A stretch of 64,000 nucleotides of DNA from Coenobita brevimanus (GCA_032717465.1 CM064670.1:19909186-19973185); one strand, 5' to 3'. Positions 1 through 11,097 are shown, counted from the first letter of the stretch. Numbers and translations: made by a program. Notes: a model not told the origin generated them from the letters alone.

Positions 1-106
1 CATACTCTTCACAGCATTCAACAACTTCCCATCTACTCCATATATTCTTAACACTTTCCACAATCCTTGTCTATCCACCCTGTCATATGCTTTCTCCAAA
101 TCCATG
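1..106 (-). mobile_element. RTE-type LINE, internal RT fragment
   Basis: Read on the minus strand this piece encodes the block around MDLEKAYDRV of the reverse transcriptase. It matches the equivalent stretch of the RTE copy near 55915-56020 almost base for base. Homology stops abruptly just before 110, so the fragment is 5'-truncated there and runs off the left edge. It contains no catalytic aspartate pair. Confidence 0.85.
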
Positions 107-339
107 ACATGGAAGTATAATTAGTGGAATATTACAGGCTGACAAACTGGACACAACAGGCCGGCATGCGGCCGTGAGGAAGTCCCGTGCTGATCTGATA
201 GGCGGGACAAAGTTGCCAGATGCATGATTAATGGGACTTAACGTACTCGGTAGGCATTGTGGGTAATACATGGTAAATACAGACATGTGATATGTAATAA
301 AGTAAATGAGGACCTTGTACATAGACAGACTATATAATA
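107..339. other. No gene recognised
   Basis: AT-rich sequence between the RTE fragment and the transposase relic. The minus-strand frame at 83-322 has no recognisable motif. Confidence 0.5.
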
Positions 340-2025
340 CGTGGTTGCATAGCTTATTCAGTTCATGGAATCACGTATCTCACAAGTTCCACCATATAGA
401 AGAAATTCTTGGCGCCATCCTGACAGGAACTGTTTGCTCTCACTTTGAACCAAACTGGCACATAAAAGTTGAGAATGTATGAAACAAGTCGTTTCATATT
501 GGAGATGGCTCTTCTGACGACATGTAGAGCCGCAGTGTACAGTTGGCTTTAGTTAGCCATCTGGCATGGCTCAGTGGCCCTGGCTGCGCAGATGGTTTCA
601 AAACTACATTTTCGGCTCCTCCGACTTGCACTGCTAGACATGCGCTGTGCAAATATCGCTGATCTTTGAAGAGATCCTTCTCAACTTCATATGGTAGAGT
701 GCAAGTTTTTCCACACACCTGTTCATAGTCTATAATTGTCAGATCCTTTGGGACCTACCCACTTCCCCTCTGGAGCCAGTTGGACCCGTCGTTGCACCAT
801 CAATGGCTTCAAAATACCGTCTGAAAACTACTTTGATGAAGATATAACAGACAAGGCATTGTAATGGTCACTCCAGCTGGGTTTCCAGCACACGAATCGC
901 CCCATTTTTCTTGCCAGTGTTTACGTTCATGCCATCACAAACAATAGCTTGCAGTGACTCTGCTGAATCGGTCTCATGGACAACCGACATGATCTTGGCG
1001 ATATCCACTGCTTTTCCACTTTTAGGGGAGACATGATCTATGTAAGCAGCATCAGGGAAACCAATTACTGAGTTGTGGTCTTCCTTGATGATGACCCTCT
1101 CACCATGAGGGGTTTTACTCAGAGTCTTGTCAAATTTACCATCAAAACTCAGACAAACTACCTTTGTCATGAAGCTTTGATGCTGTTGAACGGCAATAAT
1201 CCTCCAGTATCTTCTTTGACGCCGAAGTTTGCTAGGATCAAGTTTGTTTTCCTCAGCAAGAATACCCATGTCCTTCAGTGCAGCATTCACTATGGAGCAT
1301 ATACTCTGTTGCTCATTTGGCATCGGTCCGACACACAACATAGTTCAGGATATGCCAATCTCTTCTGACCCTGCTTGCCTCTCTCTACTTCTTCACTACC
1401 ATCATCATCATACTGATCATGTGATACATTATCATCCCTACATGCTGATACTGCATCTTCATCATGCGTGGCTTCCTGAACTGACTTTTCATAAAGTTTC
1501 TTTTCATTTGTCTGCGGCAAGTTCATTTTCTGCTGTCTTTTGCTTGTCTACTTTGCTGATGTACATTTTCCTACAACTGTTTTGGTCCACTCAAAAGGGC
1601 CACTCTTCAGGAGGTATCTTGCAAACCCTGGCACAACAACACTCAGACCTCTCTTGAGCATCAGCATTTTTGTGGCATTTACAGCAGCAGGTATCCAATA
1701 GTACATCAAAGCTAGCCAACTTCTCCAAGTAGGTACGTGAAGTCCTCTTGTTTGCAGAGTATTTTATTATCTCCTGAGCTTTAGTTATCAGCGTTTCACA
1801 CAGATAACAATGCTCTTGTAGTCATTTCTAGGAATCGATGCCTTCTCATACATTTCTACTACTTGGTCAGCAATAGTTTCAGCGTGGGCCTGAGTGCTTC
1901 ATAATGGATCTGTCATTTTGTGTTCCAAGAATTCTCTGATGACAAATTTGCATGTAGGCAGTTGATGCACTGGAAGACTACGAGGTAAACCAAATACGGA
2001 ATCTTTGACCTTTCCCTCCTGCTGC
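340..2025 (-). pseudogene. Decayed transposase-like multicopy gene of unnamed family
   Basis: Successive minus-strand reading frames join into one decayed protein. It starts near 2020 (LPVHQLPTCKFVIREFLEHK), passes a cysteine-rich stretch near 1680 and an acidic segment at 1290-1526. A core at 868-1341 carries FDGKFDKT and VCDGMNVNTG. The tail at 494-718 contains LSHARWLTKA, and a last piece near 360-480 reads FYVPVWFKV. A frameshift near 1340 and others break it. The two D-containing blocks resemble the first and second acidic strands of an RNase H-like transposase fold, as in hAT elements, but that is inference. I recognise the pattern as a repeated arthropod protein without an established name. 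No terminal repeats were found. Confidence 0.6.
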
Positions 2026-2689
2026 AGGTAGCCATCATTCCAACACAGGGTATAAATGAAAGCAAAAAGTTAAAACTAACAACTGACAAGCACAGCTCGT
2101 TTATGTAACCGGTAAGACAGCCGTCAAAATCGGTATCGTCACCATCAAAGCTGCCAAAGTTCGTATTATCGCTAAAATATTACTGCGCTCATTCGGTGCA
2201 AGCATATAGTAAAATTGCCAGAGAAGCGTTGGCCGATTTTCAATAATACAGTCAAATTATGTGAATATCGTGTTTCGGGCATCAAAATATCCATGTTTCG
2301 TTTAATTTAAAATTTTCAACCCCCCCTGGGACGGGACAGCCATCTGACTTCGTTGACCAAGTTTGAAGACTTGTGCCAAATTGCCTTTGAATATCTCTAT
2401 TCTAAAACAAGTAATAATAATAATAATGACTAGAACACCGTTAAATTGCCAAAGGAAAATTTTTATAAAGAATAACTTCCCACAGCCATTACCTACTAGA
2501 AGCTGAGCTATAAAGGGACCTTGAGGTCAAGGTAACTGATCTTGTGCATGTCACTTTAGGTCATCACAGTCTGTAAGTCCACCAAATTTGGCGGCTCTAG
2601 GTTTAGTCCGCCATACACAATTAGGTGACATATTTAGAATATCCGGAAAAGTCCAATTTTTGGCCCCAGGCCATCTCAGATAAGAGTCA

Positions 2690-2965
2690 ACCAATTGGAA
2701 CCATACTTTTTCCCGCACTGCGTCCGCCTTATGGCTAATTTGTAGTAAAATTTCAGCTCCCTAGCTTAAGTTGTTCTTGAGATAGCGTAGTTGACTCATT
2801 CTTGTGTGTTCCTGATAATGTCAGGAGATCTGCTTGAAGGATTGCCACCATCTTGGACCAAATGAAGTATACAGCTGTCCGACTATGTTGACCAAGTTTG
2901 AAGGCTCTAGACCAAATAGCCTTTCAAGTATCGCAGTTTTGAAAACAAGGAATAATAAATAATAA
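2690..2965 (+). repeat. Dispersed ~270-bp repeat, copy 1
   Basis: This block and 3565-3835 align along their length despite many substitutions. Shared words include CACTGCGTCCGCC, TTGTAGTAAAATTTCAGC, GTGTTCCTGATAAT and CAAGTTTGAAGGCT. Both end in an AAT-rich tail, which suggests a retroposed element. A third, 5'-truncated copy lies at about 2330-2435 and also ends in (AAT)n. No coding capacity and no pol III box were seen, so the family is unidentified. Confidence 0.7.
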
Positions 2966-2999
2966 TATTGACAAGATTAATAAATCTTTCCACCAGGAT

Positions 3000-3560
3000 G
3001 TGGGAATTTTCAATAATAAGAAGAACAAGAAGCGGTGCCAAGGTACACCAAACCCGTTCCCGGAAGTCATTTTAATGCTGACGTATAAACACAACATATC
3101 TAGTCGAAGATGTCACATCAAATTTGTAGTAAATCGGATGAAATGTGACTACTTTATGCCCATTTGAAATTTTATGCCTGACTCACCTGACATTGACCCA
3201 CTACGGTTAACTGGGGGGGTGACCCCTTTGATGTAATGAGGCATGTTCTAGGATGCAGATTTGAAAGATGCACCTTTAGGCTTTGGTTTCATGTCGATAT
3301 GACGAATTTGAATGGAGTTACGGCGAAAAAGCGATTTTTTTTTTTTTTTTAAATACATTTTGGGGGCCTACAGCCTGGGCTTTGGCGCAGTTTAGCCCAG
3401 AATTTAATCAGGTGATCAGAAGGTCATAGCCCATCATACCTGTAATTATAGTCATAATCGCATCTGTAATTTTCACGTAAAGTTGTTAATAGACAGACAG
3501 ACAAACAAACAAACACACAGACAAACATAGTGAAAACAATACCAGTCCCGAGCCCCTCCA
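3000..3560. other. Noncoding, with poly-T run and short GACA/AAAC repeats
   Basis: No open frame of interest. A T-run lies near 3336-3351, and short GACA/CAAA repeats near 3490-3530 are followed by a GC-rich stretch (CCGAGCCCCTCC) that looks like the end of an old dispersed repeat. Confidence 0.4.
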
Positions 3561-3564
3561 GGCG

Positions 3565-3835
3565 GGGACAGGTAATCAACCGATTGGAACTATATTCCTT
3601 TCTGCACTGCGTCCGCCATAAGGTTATATTGTAGTAAAATTTCAGCTTCCTGGGTTAATCCGTTCTTGAATATGGCTGACTCACTTCTCAGTGTTCCTGA
3701 TAATATCCGGAGGTATGGTTGACTGATTGCTACCATATTTTGCCAAAAGAAGCGGACAGTCATCCAACTAAGTTAACCAAGTTTGAAGGCTGTAGGCCAA
3801 ATAGCATTTAAATATCGCAATTTCAAAATAAATAT
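3565..3835 (+). repeat. Dispersed ~270-bp repeat, copy 2
   Basis: Second diverged copy of the block at 2690-2965. It runs from the CGATTGGAAC segment to an A/T-rich tail and ends in the (AAAT)n/(AAT)n array at 3826-3895. A following unit, gtttctagcaggaatgtggg, also recurs near 2985 and 4410, so the repeat may be longer than the aligned core. Confidence 0.65.
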
Positions 3836-3840
3836 AAAAA

Positions 3841-3871
<31 letters not shown>

Positions 3872-3895
3872 TGATAATAATAATAATAATAATAA
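3826..3895. repeat. (AAAT)n / (AAT)n microsatellite
   Basis: Tetranucleotide AAAT repeats grade into interrupted AAT repeats, forming the tail of the preceding dispersed repeat. Confidence 0.9.
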
Positions 3896-4010
3896 CAAAA
3901 ATAATGACAAAACCGGGAAAGTTTCTAGCAGGAATGTGGGAAGTTTTAAAAATAATACTCACAAAATCAAGAAAATATTCCACAGGGATATGAGAAGTTT
4001 TGAATATATG

Positions 4011-4341
4011 GGGGAGGCGGTGGCTGAATCGGTAGAGAGGCGGCCTGCAGTCCTGATGGACCCAGGTTCGAATCCCGGCTGTGGCAGGGAACAGTTTAAA
4101 GATTTGAATTTCATAAAAGCAGACTTTCCTGATCTACCAGATGACCCGCCGACATGTCGTAAAAGTACCCCCGCTAATACCAATACACTAGTCCTGTATG
4201 AGACAGCCCTAGCATGTATTCAATATGGACGGTGGGTGTTAGAGCCGAAGTGGTGACATGTGGAGGTGTAGGGGGACTACTAGGCCTTGGGATAGGCTAC
4301 TGCCTCCGAGATATAGACCTTACGCCTTTGCCCAGAGTAGG

Positions 4342-4345
<4 letters not shown>
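4011..4345 (+). mobile_element. tRNA-derived SINE with (TA)n tail
   Basis: The first ~73 bp resemble a tRNA gene. TGGCTGAATCGG fits an internal A box and GGTTCGAATCC at about 4065 fits the B box. The acceptor ends do not pair as in a real tRNA. A tRNA-unrelated body of about 260 bp follows and ends directly in the (TA)n array at 4346-4388, the usual head-body-tail layout of a SINE. A pol III transcript retroposed by a LINE partner is the known mechanism for the class; the partner here is unknown. Confidence 0.65.

Positions 4346-4388
<43 letters not shown>
4346..4388. repeat. (TA)n microsatellite
   Basis: Uninterrupted TA dinucleotides at the 3' end of the tRNA-derived SINE. Confidence 0.95.
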
Positions 4389-4389
<1 letters not shown>

Positions 4390-4562
4390 TCAAAAACAAG
4401 AACTTTTCCCACAGGGATGTGGAAATTTTTAATAAGAATAATCTATTTATAGCCATACTCTTCAGTCCCGTAAAGGGTGGCCACAAACAAATCGCCTCCA
4501 TGTCGCCCTGTCCCCCTCCATTTCGCTGCCCTACCCTTATCTTATATCCCTCTCTCTCATAT

Positions 4563-4743
4563 CCCATTGGAGCCCAGTGTCCGGAGTATTGGACAGAATT
4601 GGGATTTTTTAAGTCTTTATAAAGTAGGGAACTCCCGGATAGGGACCTATGAGCTTCGCGACTATGAGCCGATAGGCGGAGGGCGGTAGGCCTAGTGCCC
4701 TCCCAGTGCAATGCCTCGCCCAGCACCCCCGGGATCCAATGGG
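4563..4743. mobile_element. 181-bp TTAA MITE, copy 1
   Basis: Begins CCCATTGGAG and ends TCCAATGGG, so its termini are inverted repeats. TTAA follows the right end, but ATAT rather than TTAA precedes the left end. It is collinear with the copy at 4776-4956 and of identical length. TTAA target sites and CCC termini point to piggyBac-type mobilisation; there is no coding capacity. Confidence 0.75.
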
Positions 4744-4775
4744 TTAATGTCTGGCAAACCTATCAGTCTCTTTAA

Positions 4776-4956
4776 CCCATTGGAGCCCAGTGTCCGGAGT
4801 TTTGGACAGAACTGGGATTTTTTAAGTCTTTATAAAGTAGGGAACCCCCGAGTAGGGACCTATGAGCTTCGCGACTATGAGCCGATAGGCGGAGGGCGGT
4901 ACGCCTAGTGCCCTCCCAGTGCAATGTCTCGCCCAGCACCCCTGAGATCCAATGGG
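4776..4956. mobile_element. 181-bp TTAA MITE, copy 2
   Basis: Same element as 4563-4743, in the same orientation 32 bp downstream. TTAA flanks both ends (4772-4775 and 4957-4960), the piggyBac target-site duplication. Both copies interrupt the RTE LINE, whose sequence resumes at about 4961. Confidence 0.85.
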
Positions 4957-7061
4957 TTAAATCTCTTTACTCCATCCCTCCACCTCATCCTCTGCCTCCC
5001 CCTCCTCCAAACCCCCTTCACCTTACTCACACAATCTCCTCGTTAGTCTGTCACTCTCCATCCTCTCCGCGTGGTCAAACCACCTCGATGTATTTCTCTT
5101 AACGCATTCTATCGCATTCACAACCACGCCACAGCGCTCCTTCACTTCCTCAATCGTCTGTTTGTTTCTCCACGTAACTCCACATACTGCACTCCTCTCA
5201 AATAACTCATTTCCACTGCTCTCACTCTTGATTGTGTCCTTCCATCAAGGTCCAAGCATTGTTTCATACGTTAGAGTGGGTATCACAATACTGTCCTGCA
5301 GCGACATTTTTACTTTCATGCTTAATTCCCTATTTCTTATCACTCTTTTCAAAGAACCTGCAACCTTCCTTCCCTGCTGTTCTCTTTCAAGCACCTCGTC
5401 CTCCTAACTTCATCCTTACTCATCACACTACCCAAGTTCTTAAATGCACTCACATTTCCATTTTCTTACAATCCAGCATCACTGTGCATTCAGTGGCTTC
5501 ATTTCTTTCGAAGACCACACTTTACTCTTCCATACATTCTTTAGATTTCGTTTCTTACATACTTTCCCAAACTCATTCAGCAAGCCTTGCAGTTCCTCTT
5601 CGTCTTCATTTACCAACACTGTATCATCTGCAAACAACAGAACAGGAAGTTTCCAAACATTGCCCTCTCTCAATAGCACAGTCCCAACAACTATTGCCCT
5701 GCCTTGGACCTCTTTTATAACTCCTTCCATATACATCCCTCTTTTAATCCTACCTTCCGATAGAGAATTTCACTCAGTTCACAGTACACATGCACTGCAG
5801 CCTAGCACCCTTTTACATACTCTTCACGCCATTCAGCAGTTCCCCATTTACTTCACATATTTTTAAAATTTTCCACATTCCCTGTCTATCAATTCTGGCA
5901 TTTGCTTTCTCCAAATCCAAGGAGGTAGCATACAACTTCATTCCCTTCTCTAGAAACTTTTCCACTAAACGCCTTAGGATGAATATCTGATCTACACAAC
6001 CTCATCCTTTCCTGAAAGCTCCCTGTTCGTCTCCAACCAATATCTCTGTTATTTCCCTAACTCTGTCAATAAGTATCCTATCATATGACTTTTCCTATTA
6101 CACTGAGAAGACAAATGTCCCTATGATGAACACATACTTCTTTTTCCCCTTTTCCTTTATACAGGGGAATAATTATACCTGGCTTCCAATCCTCCGGGAC
6201 TCTACCTTCCCACCAGGCCAATCTGCACATCTTCCACATGCATTCTACTATTATATTTCCCCTATGCTTAAGCATTTCACCGAACATTCCACAAGTTCCT
6301 CGGGATTTCCCCATTTTGACTTCCTTCATTGTCTCTACTACTTCCATCCTTCTGACTTCCTCCTTTCTCCAATCCCTTCTTCTCGTAGCCAATTCCCAGC
6401 CAGTTATACTAGCGTTATTTTAAGTCTTTGTTTAACAGTTCCTTAAAATGTTTTCTCTATCAGCTCAGTTTTTAATCCCTTCTCCACCAGCACTCTGTCA
6501 TTTTTATCTTTCTCTTCCATACTACCTTCTTTATCACCGTCATATTCTCTTATCGTCCTTTCAGAACATTTTCTTACATTCCCTCCACTTTGCACTTGAA
6601 TTCCTTCCAAATTCCTCATCCATTTTCTTCTTACTTTCTTACTAATCTTTTCACCTCTCTCCTCCTCTCTACAAATAACTCTCCTCCGTCTCTCAACTTT
6701 TCCATGCCTCTTCTTCCTATCCGCTCACTATATGCTTTCTTTGCGCCACAGCTCGTCTTATCTCTTCACTCCACCATGCTGTTCCTTGCACCCCTTTCGT
6801 CTTCTCTTCACCCCGCACACCATCTCGCATGGTGCACAGATTTCTTTTGCGGATACCTTGTACACACCTTTCACCTCCCCAATCTAATCCAAATCATATC
6901 ACTCCTACAGTCGCCCCCCCCCCTTTTTTTTTATCCTGCAACCTTTCTACTCCCTTTGTACGGACTACTTCCTCCTGCCCTCTCCCCTTCTGTTCATCTG
7001 ACGTATTTGTACCTTGACTTTCACCACCACCAAGCGGTAGTCAGGGTCCACAAAGTAATAA

Positions 7062-7070
7062 TAATTAATG

Positions 7071-7123
<53 letters not shown>

Positions 7124-7165
7124 TTTATAATTATTGTTGTTGTTGCTGTTGTTGTTGTTGTTTTA
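7062..7165. repeat. (AAT)n and (GTT)n microsatellites
   Basis: A long AAT/TAA array to about 7125 is followed by a short TTG-rich array to about 7163. Confidence 0.9.
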
Positions 7166-7241
7166 CTATTGATGGGTTGATGCAACGCATTACTGAAGAA
7201 AGGGGCCGCCATTCAACGGAGCAAGATGCGAACCAGTGTCC

Positions 7242-7244
<3 letters not shown>

Positions 7245-7294
<50 letters not shown>
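7245..7294. repeat. (AG)n microsatellite
   Basis: About 25 uninterrupted AG units. Confidence 0.95.
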
Positions 7295-7297
<3 letters not shown>

Positions 7298-7702
7298 TTC
7301 ATTCATTTAATTAAGGCAAACACTCACTTGTAGATATCCATTTTGTTTCAAACCCCCCCTTTTTTTATCAGAACTGTGAAATATACTGTCACAAAGGAGA
7401 TTAACTATTCAACAAGGCCGTATACCAGCGCTTACACTCCTAACAAATATTTCTTATCCCTCTGTCTATCATTCAATCCTTAACGTCCCCATTATTAGGG
7501 TTAGGGCTAGGGAACCCAGTGCAGATATTTAAGACAAGATTGACCAGTTGCTCCTCTAAGTGGTACTACGTGAGCAGTAAACCTCAGCCATGCCTTTGAT
7601 GTTAATCTTGCTGGAGCACCATAAACTTGCAATAATTTATATGCTCACTAAATACAGCAAATAACATTGGACTGCAAATATACCAACATTTTTTTCTTCC
7701 AG

Positions 7703-7854
7703 GTTCCTTGAGGAGGTGGGTCTTTGGGAGAAGCCAGAGACTCGGGTGGTGGTTGTAGGTGGGGGGACTGGAGCTGAAGCAAGTTTACTCCATTCCGCCT
7801 TCCGCAACACCATCAAGGCACTCCACATAACATACAACGTCCGTCCACACAACG
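7703..7854 (+). CDS. Ionotropic receptor (iGluR family) exon A, internal
   Basis: A 152-bp open segment with a textbook acceptor (ATTTTTTTCTTCCAG ending at 7702) and donor (GTAAAG from 7855). Its 50 full codons include KPETRVVVVGGG and LLHSAFRNTIKALH. I recognise these blocks from crustacean ionotropic receptors, in the region before the ligand-binding domain (roughly ETRVVVVG followed by LRNTIHALYLAL). The exon starts with the last base of a codon and ends with one base (G), which is compatible with the exon at 36454. Ionotropic receptors are cation channels of chemosensory neurons. Upstream exons are not visible. The opposite-strand frame at 7637-8086 is a shadow. Confidence 0.75.
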
Positions 7855-8345
7855 GTAAAGAGTTTGATGGATAAGGATGAAGGTAGGACAGATTCAAGGC
7901 ACTGACGGAGAGAGTGCGCATGCCGTAGCTTAGAAGGAGAGTGAGGTAGGTACAAGGCTCAGACGGTGAAAAAGAAGATGGTGGTAGTAAATACAGGTAT
8001 GGTGTAGGATTGGTTACTGTTGCGGACTGACTTAAGTCTGTCAGTATCCACCCCACAAACTCGTCGCAGTTATATATCAGATGCACGTCAGGGCGTCACT
8101 TGAACATTAGACCAGTACGATACCGACCAAAGTACCAAGTCCTCAATCCCAGTGCCTTCATACCCCCAGTCACACTGACGTGTGCAAGGAGGGTCATATG
8201 AAGGAACGGTTGCTACCTAGTGATAGTATAGCAAATTTGAAATAAATTTATTTTTGGGGGGATGTTTACGACGTTTTACCAACATTTTAGCCATTTTAGG
8301 TGCTCTGTTAACGATTTTTTTTTTCTTCTGTTAATTACTTTCTTG
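7855..8345. other. Intron sequence, nothing else recognised
   Basis: Begins with the GTAAAG donor of receptor exon A. No repeat family or conserved frame was recognised up to the palindrome. Confidence 0.5.
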
Positions 8346-8415
8346 CACCTTTTGAGAGCAAGCTTGGTGATCATTGCTGATCTGGTTCGGGAACTATGCT
8401 TGTGTAGGGTTGAGG

Positions 8416-8489
<74 letters not shown>

Positions 8490-8556
8490 CCTCAACACTA
8501 CACAAGCATAGTTCCCGAACCAGATCAGCAATGATCACCAAGCTTGCTCTCAAAAG

Positions 8557-8559
<3 letters not shown>
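8346..8559. repeat. 214-bp palindrome centred on (TA)34
   Basis: Arms 8346-8418 and 8487-8559 (73 bp each) are reverse complements with one mismatch seen (GTAGGG versus GTAGTG in the pair). The loop is 68 bp of pure TA, itself self-complementary, so the whole unit can form a cruciform or hairpin. Confidence 0.95.

Positions 8560-8613
<54 letters not shown>
8560..8613. repeat. (TA)n microsatellite
   Basis: Uninterrupted TA array between the palindrome and the 3' end of the next LINE. It may be that LINE's own tail. Confidence 0.95.
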
Positions 8614-8616
<3 letters not shown>

Positions 8617-10995
8617 AGGCTGCTTCCCCCAAGGAAAGGGAGGTAGCCGAGACAGGACGACACACTCCCCATTTACTCATCCATTCAAACACATTCATTC
8701 GCATCTTAGCCCCAAAGGGGAGAACGGACAGATCCTCACCGCACCACACCGCACAAAGGTCAACTGCGCAATGCAATCAGTGACATCCGCAGCAGGGCCC
8801 GACAGCAGAGCTGGTTTACCCCTGCCACATCATAACAGACTCATCCCCTTACCCCCACCTGACCTGAAATAGCTGATCAGACCAAATGCGGGAGAATATC
8901 CCCTCAGGGCTGCGACATCACTTATTCATTCACAATTTCTCTCCATTTATTTCTGTCACGCACAGCCACTCTTCCTTGCTCAACAGCCATCCCTCTCGCA
9001 TCCATTGCTCTCTTCACACTGTCCATCCATCCTATTCGTGGTCTTCCTCTCAGCCTTACACCTCTCACATCAGATCTAGTTATCTTTTTCACCAATCGCT
9101 CATTATCCATTCTCTCCATATGCCCAAACCATCGCAACACCCTCTGCTCAACTCTACCAGCCATCTCCCGAACAACTCCAGTTCTCCTTCACACTTCATC
9201 ATTCCGCACTCGATCCATACACGTCACTCCACACATACTCCTCAGACACCTCATCTCCATTACATTCAAGCTCTTCCTCTCTGCTACACCCATATTCCAT
9301 GTTTCAGCCCCATATAATGCAGTCGGTACCACAACACCCTCATACAGCCTTCTCTTTACATCCATTCTAAGCGAACGACATCTAAACACTTTTTTCATTC
9401 CTCCCAGCACCTTTCCTACTTCATTTATTCTAAACTTCACTTCTGCATCTATTCTTCCATTCACAGCAACATGTGACCCTAGATATTTAAAACACTCTAC
9501 CTCCTCAAGCAACTCGCCATTCAAAACCAACCTCGTACACCATCAGATAAATTACCAATATGCCGGGAATCGAACCCGGGACTCTCAGGTGAGAGCCAGG
9601 CAGCTTACCACTACACCACGACCAGGAAAAAATTAATCAAGTTGTCACAATCTTGTAACCAACGTCCCTCCGCCCCCACTGTGGGCATGAAGAGGATGAG
9701 TTAACCCCCTGGCACTCGGGCAAGTAGATGCTTTTAATCTATCCCAAACACTTACGGCAAGTCAGAATGAAGAGAGAACCTGTATTTTTTTCACAGGAAA
9801 AATCATCAGAGAAATTACCAATATGCCGGGAATCGAACCCGGGACTCTCAGGTGAGAGCCAGACAGTTTACCACTATAGCACGACCAGGTCAAAGATAAC
9901 TCTCTTGGTCGTGGTGTAGTGGTAAGCTGCCTGGCTCTCAATTGAGAGTCCCGGGTTCGATTCCCGGCATATTGGTAATTTCTCTGATGATTTTTCCTGA
10001 GAAAAAAATACAGGTTCTTTCTTCATTCTGACTTGCCGTAAGTGTTTGGGATAGATTAAAAGAATCTACTTGCCCGAATGCCAGGGGATAAACTCATCCT
10101 CTTCATGCCCACAGTGGGGGCGGAGGGACGTTGGTTACAAGATTGTGACAACGTAAGTTTACTTGGTCGTGGTGTAGTGGTAAGCTGCCTGGCTCACACC
10201 TGAGAGTCCCGGGTTCGATTCCCGGCATATTGGTAATTTCTCTGATGATTTTTCCTGTGAAAAAAATACAGGTTCTCTCTTCAACCTCGTACACTTCATC
10301 ACTTTACTCTTATTATCATTTACTTTCAATTTCCTCCTTTCACACACCCTTCCAAACTCCTCTGCCAACTGTCTCAATCTCTCCTCTGAATCAGCCACCA
10401 GTGCAGTATCATCTGCAAACAGCAGCTGCTTCAGATTCCATTCTCCACCATCAACATTCACCAGACTCAGACCTCCACCTAAAACTCTTGCATTCACCTC
10501 CCTTACAACACCATCCATGTATATATTAAACAACCAAGGCGACTTCACACATCCCTGTCGCAGCCCCACTCTCACCGGAAACCAATCACTCACAGGATTT
10601 CCCACTCTTACACACGCTCTACTATTTACATAAAAACTTTTCACCCCTTTTAGTAACCTACCATCAAGTTCATACAATCTTAAAACAGTCCACAAAGCCT
10701 CCCTATCAATTCTATCATACGCTTTCTCTAAATCCATAAATGCCCAAAACACATCCTTGCCTTTCGCTAAATACTTTTCACACACTTATCTCACCGCAAA
10801 CACCTGATCCACGCATCCCCTCCCTCTCCAAAAGCCACACTGCTCATCACCAATCACTGCCTCTGTACCCTCTCTAACTCTCATAATTAACACTACCATA
10901 CACCTTACCTACAACACTCAACAGATTTATACCCCTAAAGCTAGTACATTGATACTTATCACCCTTGCCTTTATACAACGGGACCACACAAGCAC
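8614..10995 (-). mobile_element. Second RTE-type LINE family, 5'-truncated
   Basis: On the minus strand an RT reads from about 10785: FMDLEKAYDRIDREALW, VGLRQGCVKSPWLFNIYMDG and LLFADDTALVADSEE. It continues after an insertion with FKYLGSHVAVNG, LYGAETWN and VLRWFGHMERM. The motif order matches the RTE family at 51789-58056, but the sequence is clearly a different family. A GC-rich 3' UTR follows to 8614, where (TA)n begins. The RT N-terminus and endonuclease are missing upstream of about 10995. A 741-bp SINE cluster (9541-10281) interrupts it. Confidence 0.85.
9541..10281. mobile_element. Palindromic cluster of four tRNA-Glu-like SINE units
   Basis: Four tRNA-like heads are present: two on the minus strand (9558-9627, 9824-9889) and two on the plus strand (9905-9974, 10163-10233). 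Each shows GTGGTGTAGTGGTAAGC (A-box region) and GGGTTCGATTCCCGG (B box). Three have CTCTCA where tRNA-Glu has its CTC anticodon; the copy at 10163 reads CTCACAC. Acceptor ends do not pair, so these are not working tRNAs. Each head leads into the same body (ACAGGTTCT, CTGACTTGCCGTAAG, CCCACAGTGGGGGCGG). The halves mirror each other around about 9897. The whole block is bounded by the 13-bp duplication CAACCTCGTACAC (9528-9540 and 10282-10294), so it entered the LINE as one unit. Confidence 0.85.
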
Positions 10996-11013
10996 TTGCC
11001 CAGTCAACTGGTA

Positions 11014-11014
<1 letters not shown>

Positions 11015-11093
<79 letters not shown>
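11015..11093. repeat. (TA)n microsatellite, target of the LTR element
   Basis: TA array directly abutting the LTR at 11094; the matching half lies at 21547-21611. Confidence 0.95.

Positions 11094-11097
<4 letters not shown>

Larger units (their letters stand above)
4440..7040 (-). mobile_element. RTE-type LINE, 5'-truncated and decayed
   Basis: Minus-strand copy of the family seen complete at 51789-58056. The 3' end is at about 4448, next to ATCTATTTATAG, a remnant of the (TATC)n tail. The RT piece with FADDTVLV lies at about 5590-5640, and the RT N-terminal region with GNIIVECMWKMCRLAW near 6200-6300. The 5' boundary at about 7040 is inside the endonuclease. The reading frame is broken many times. 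Two 181-bp MITEs sit in its 3' region. RTE LINEs use one APE-type endonuclease plus RT protein and end in short tandem repeats, as here. Confidence 0.85.

Noticed and set aside
4011..4083. Possible functional tRNA gene
   Set aside because: Good B box but no pairing acceptor stem; followed by a SINE body and TA tail.
7637..8086. 149-residue minus-strand frame
   Set aside because: It overlaps receptor exon A on the opposite strand; low-complexity P/S/T-rich and without motifs.
9558..10233. Possible functional tRNA-Glu genes
   Set aside because: A and B boxes and a CTC-like loop are present, but acceptor stems do not pair and each head continues into a shared SINE body.
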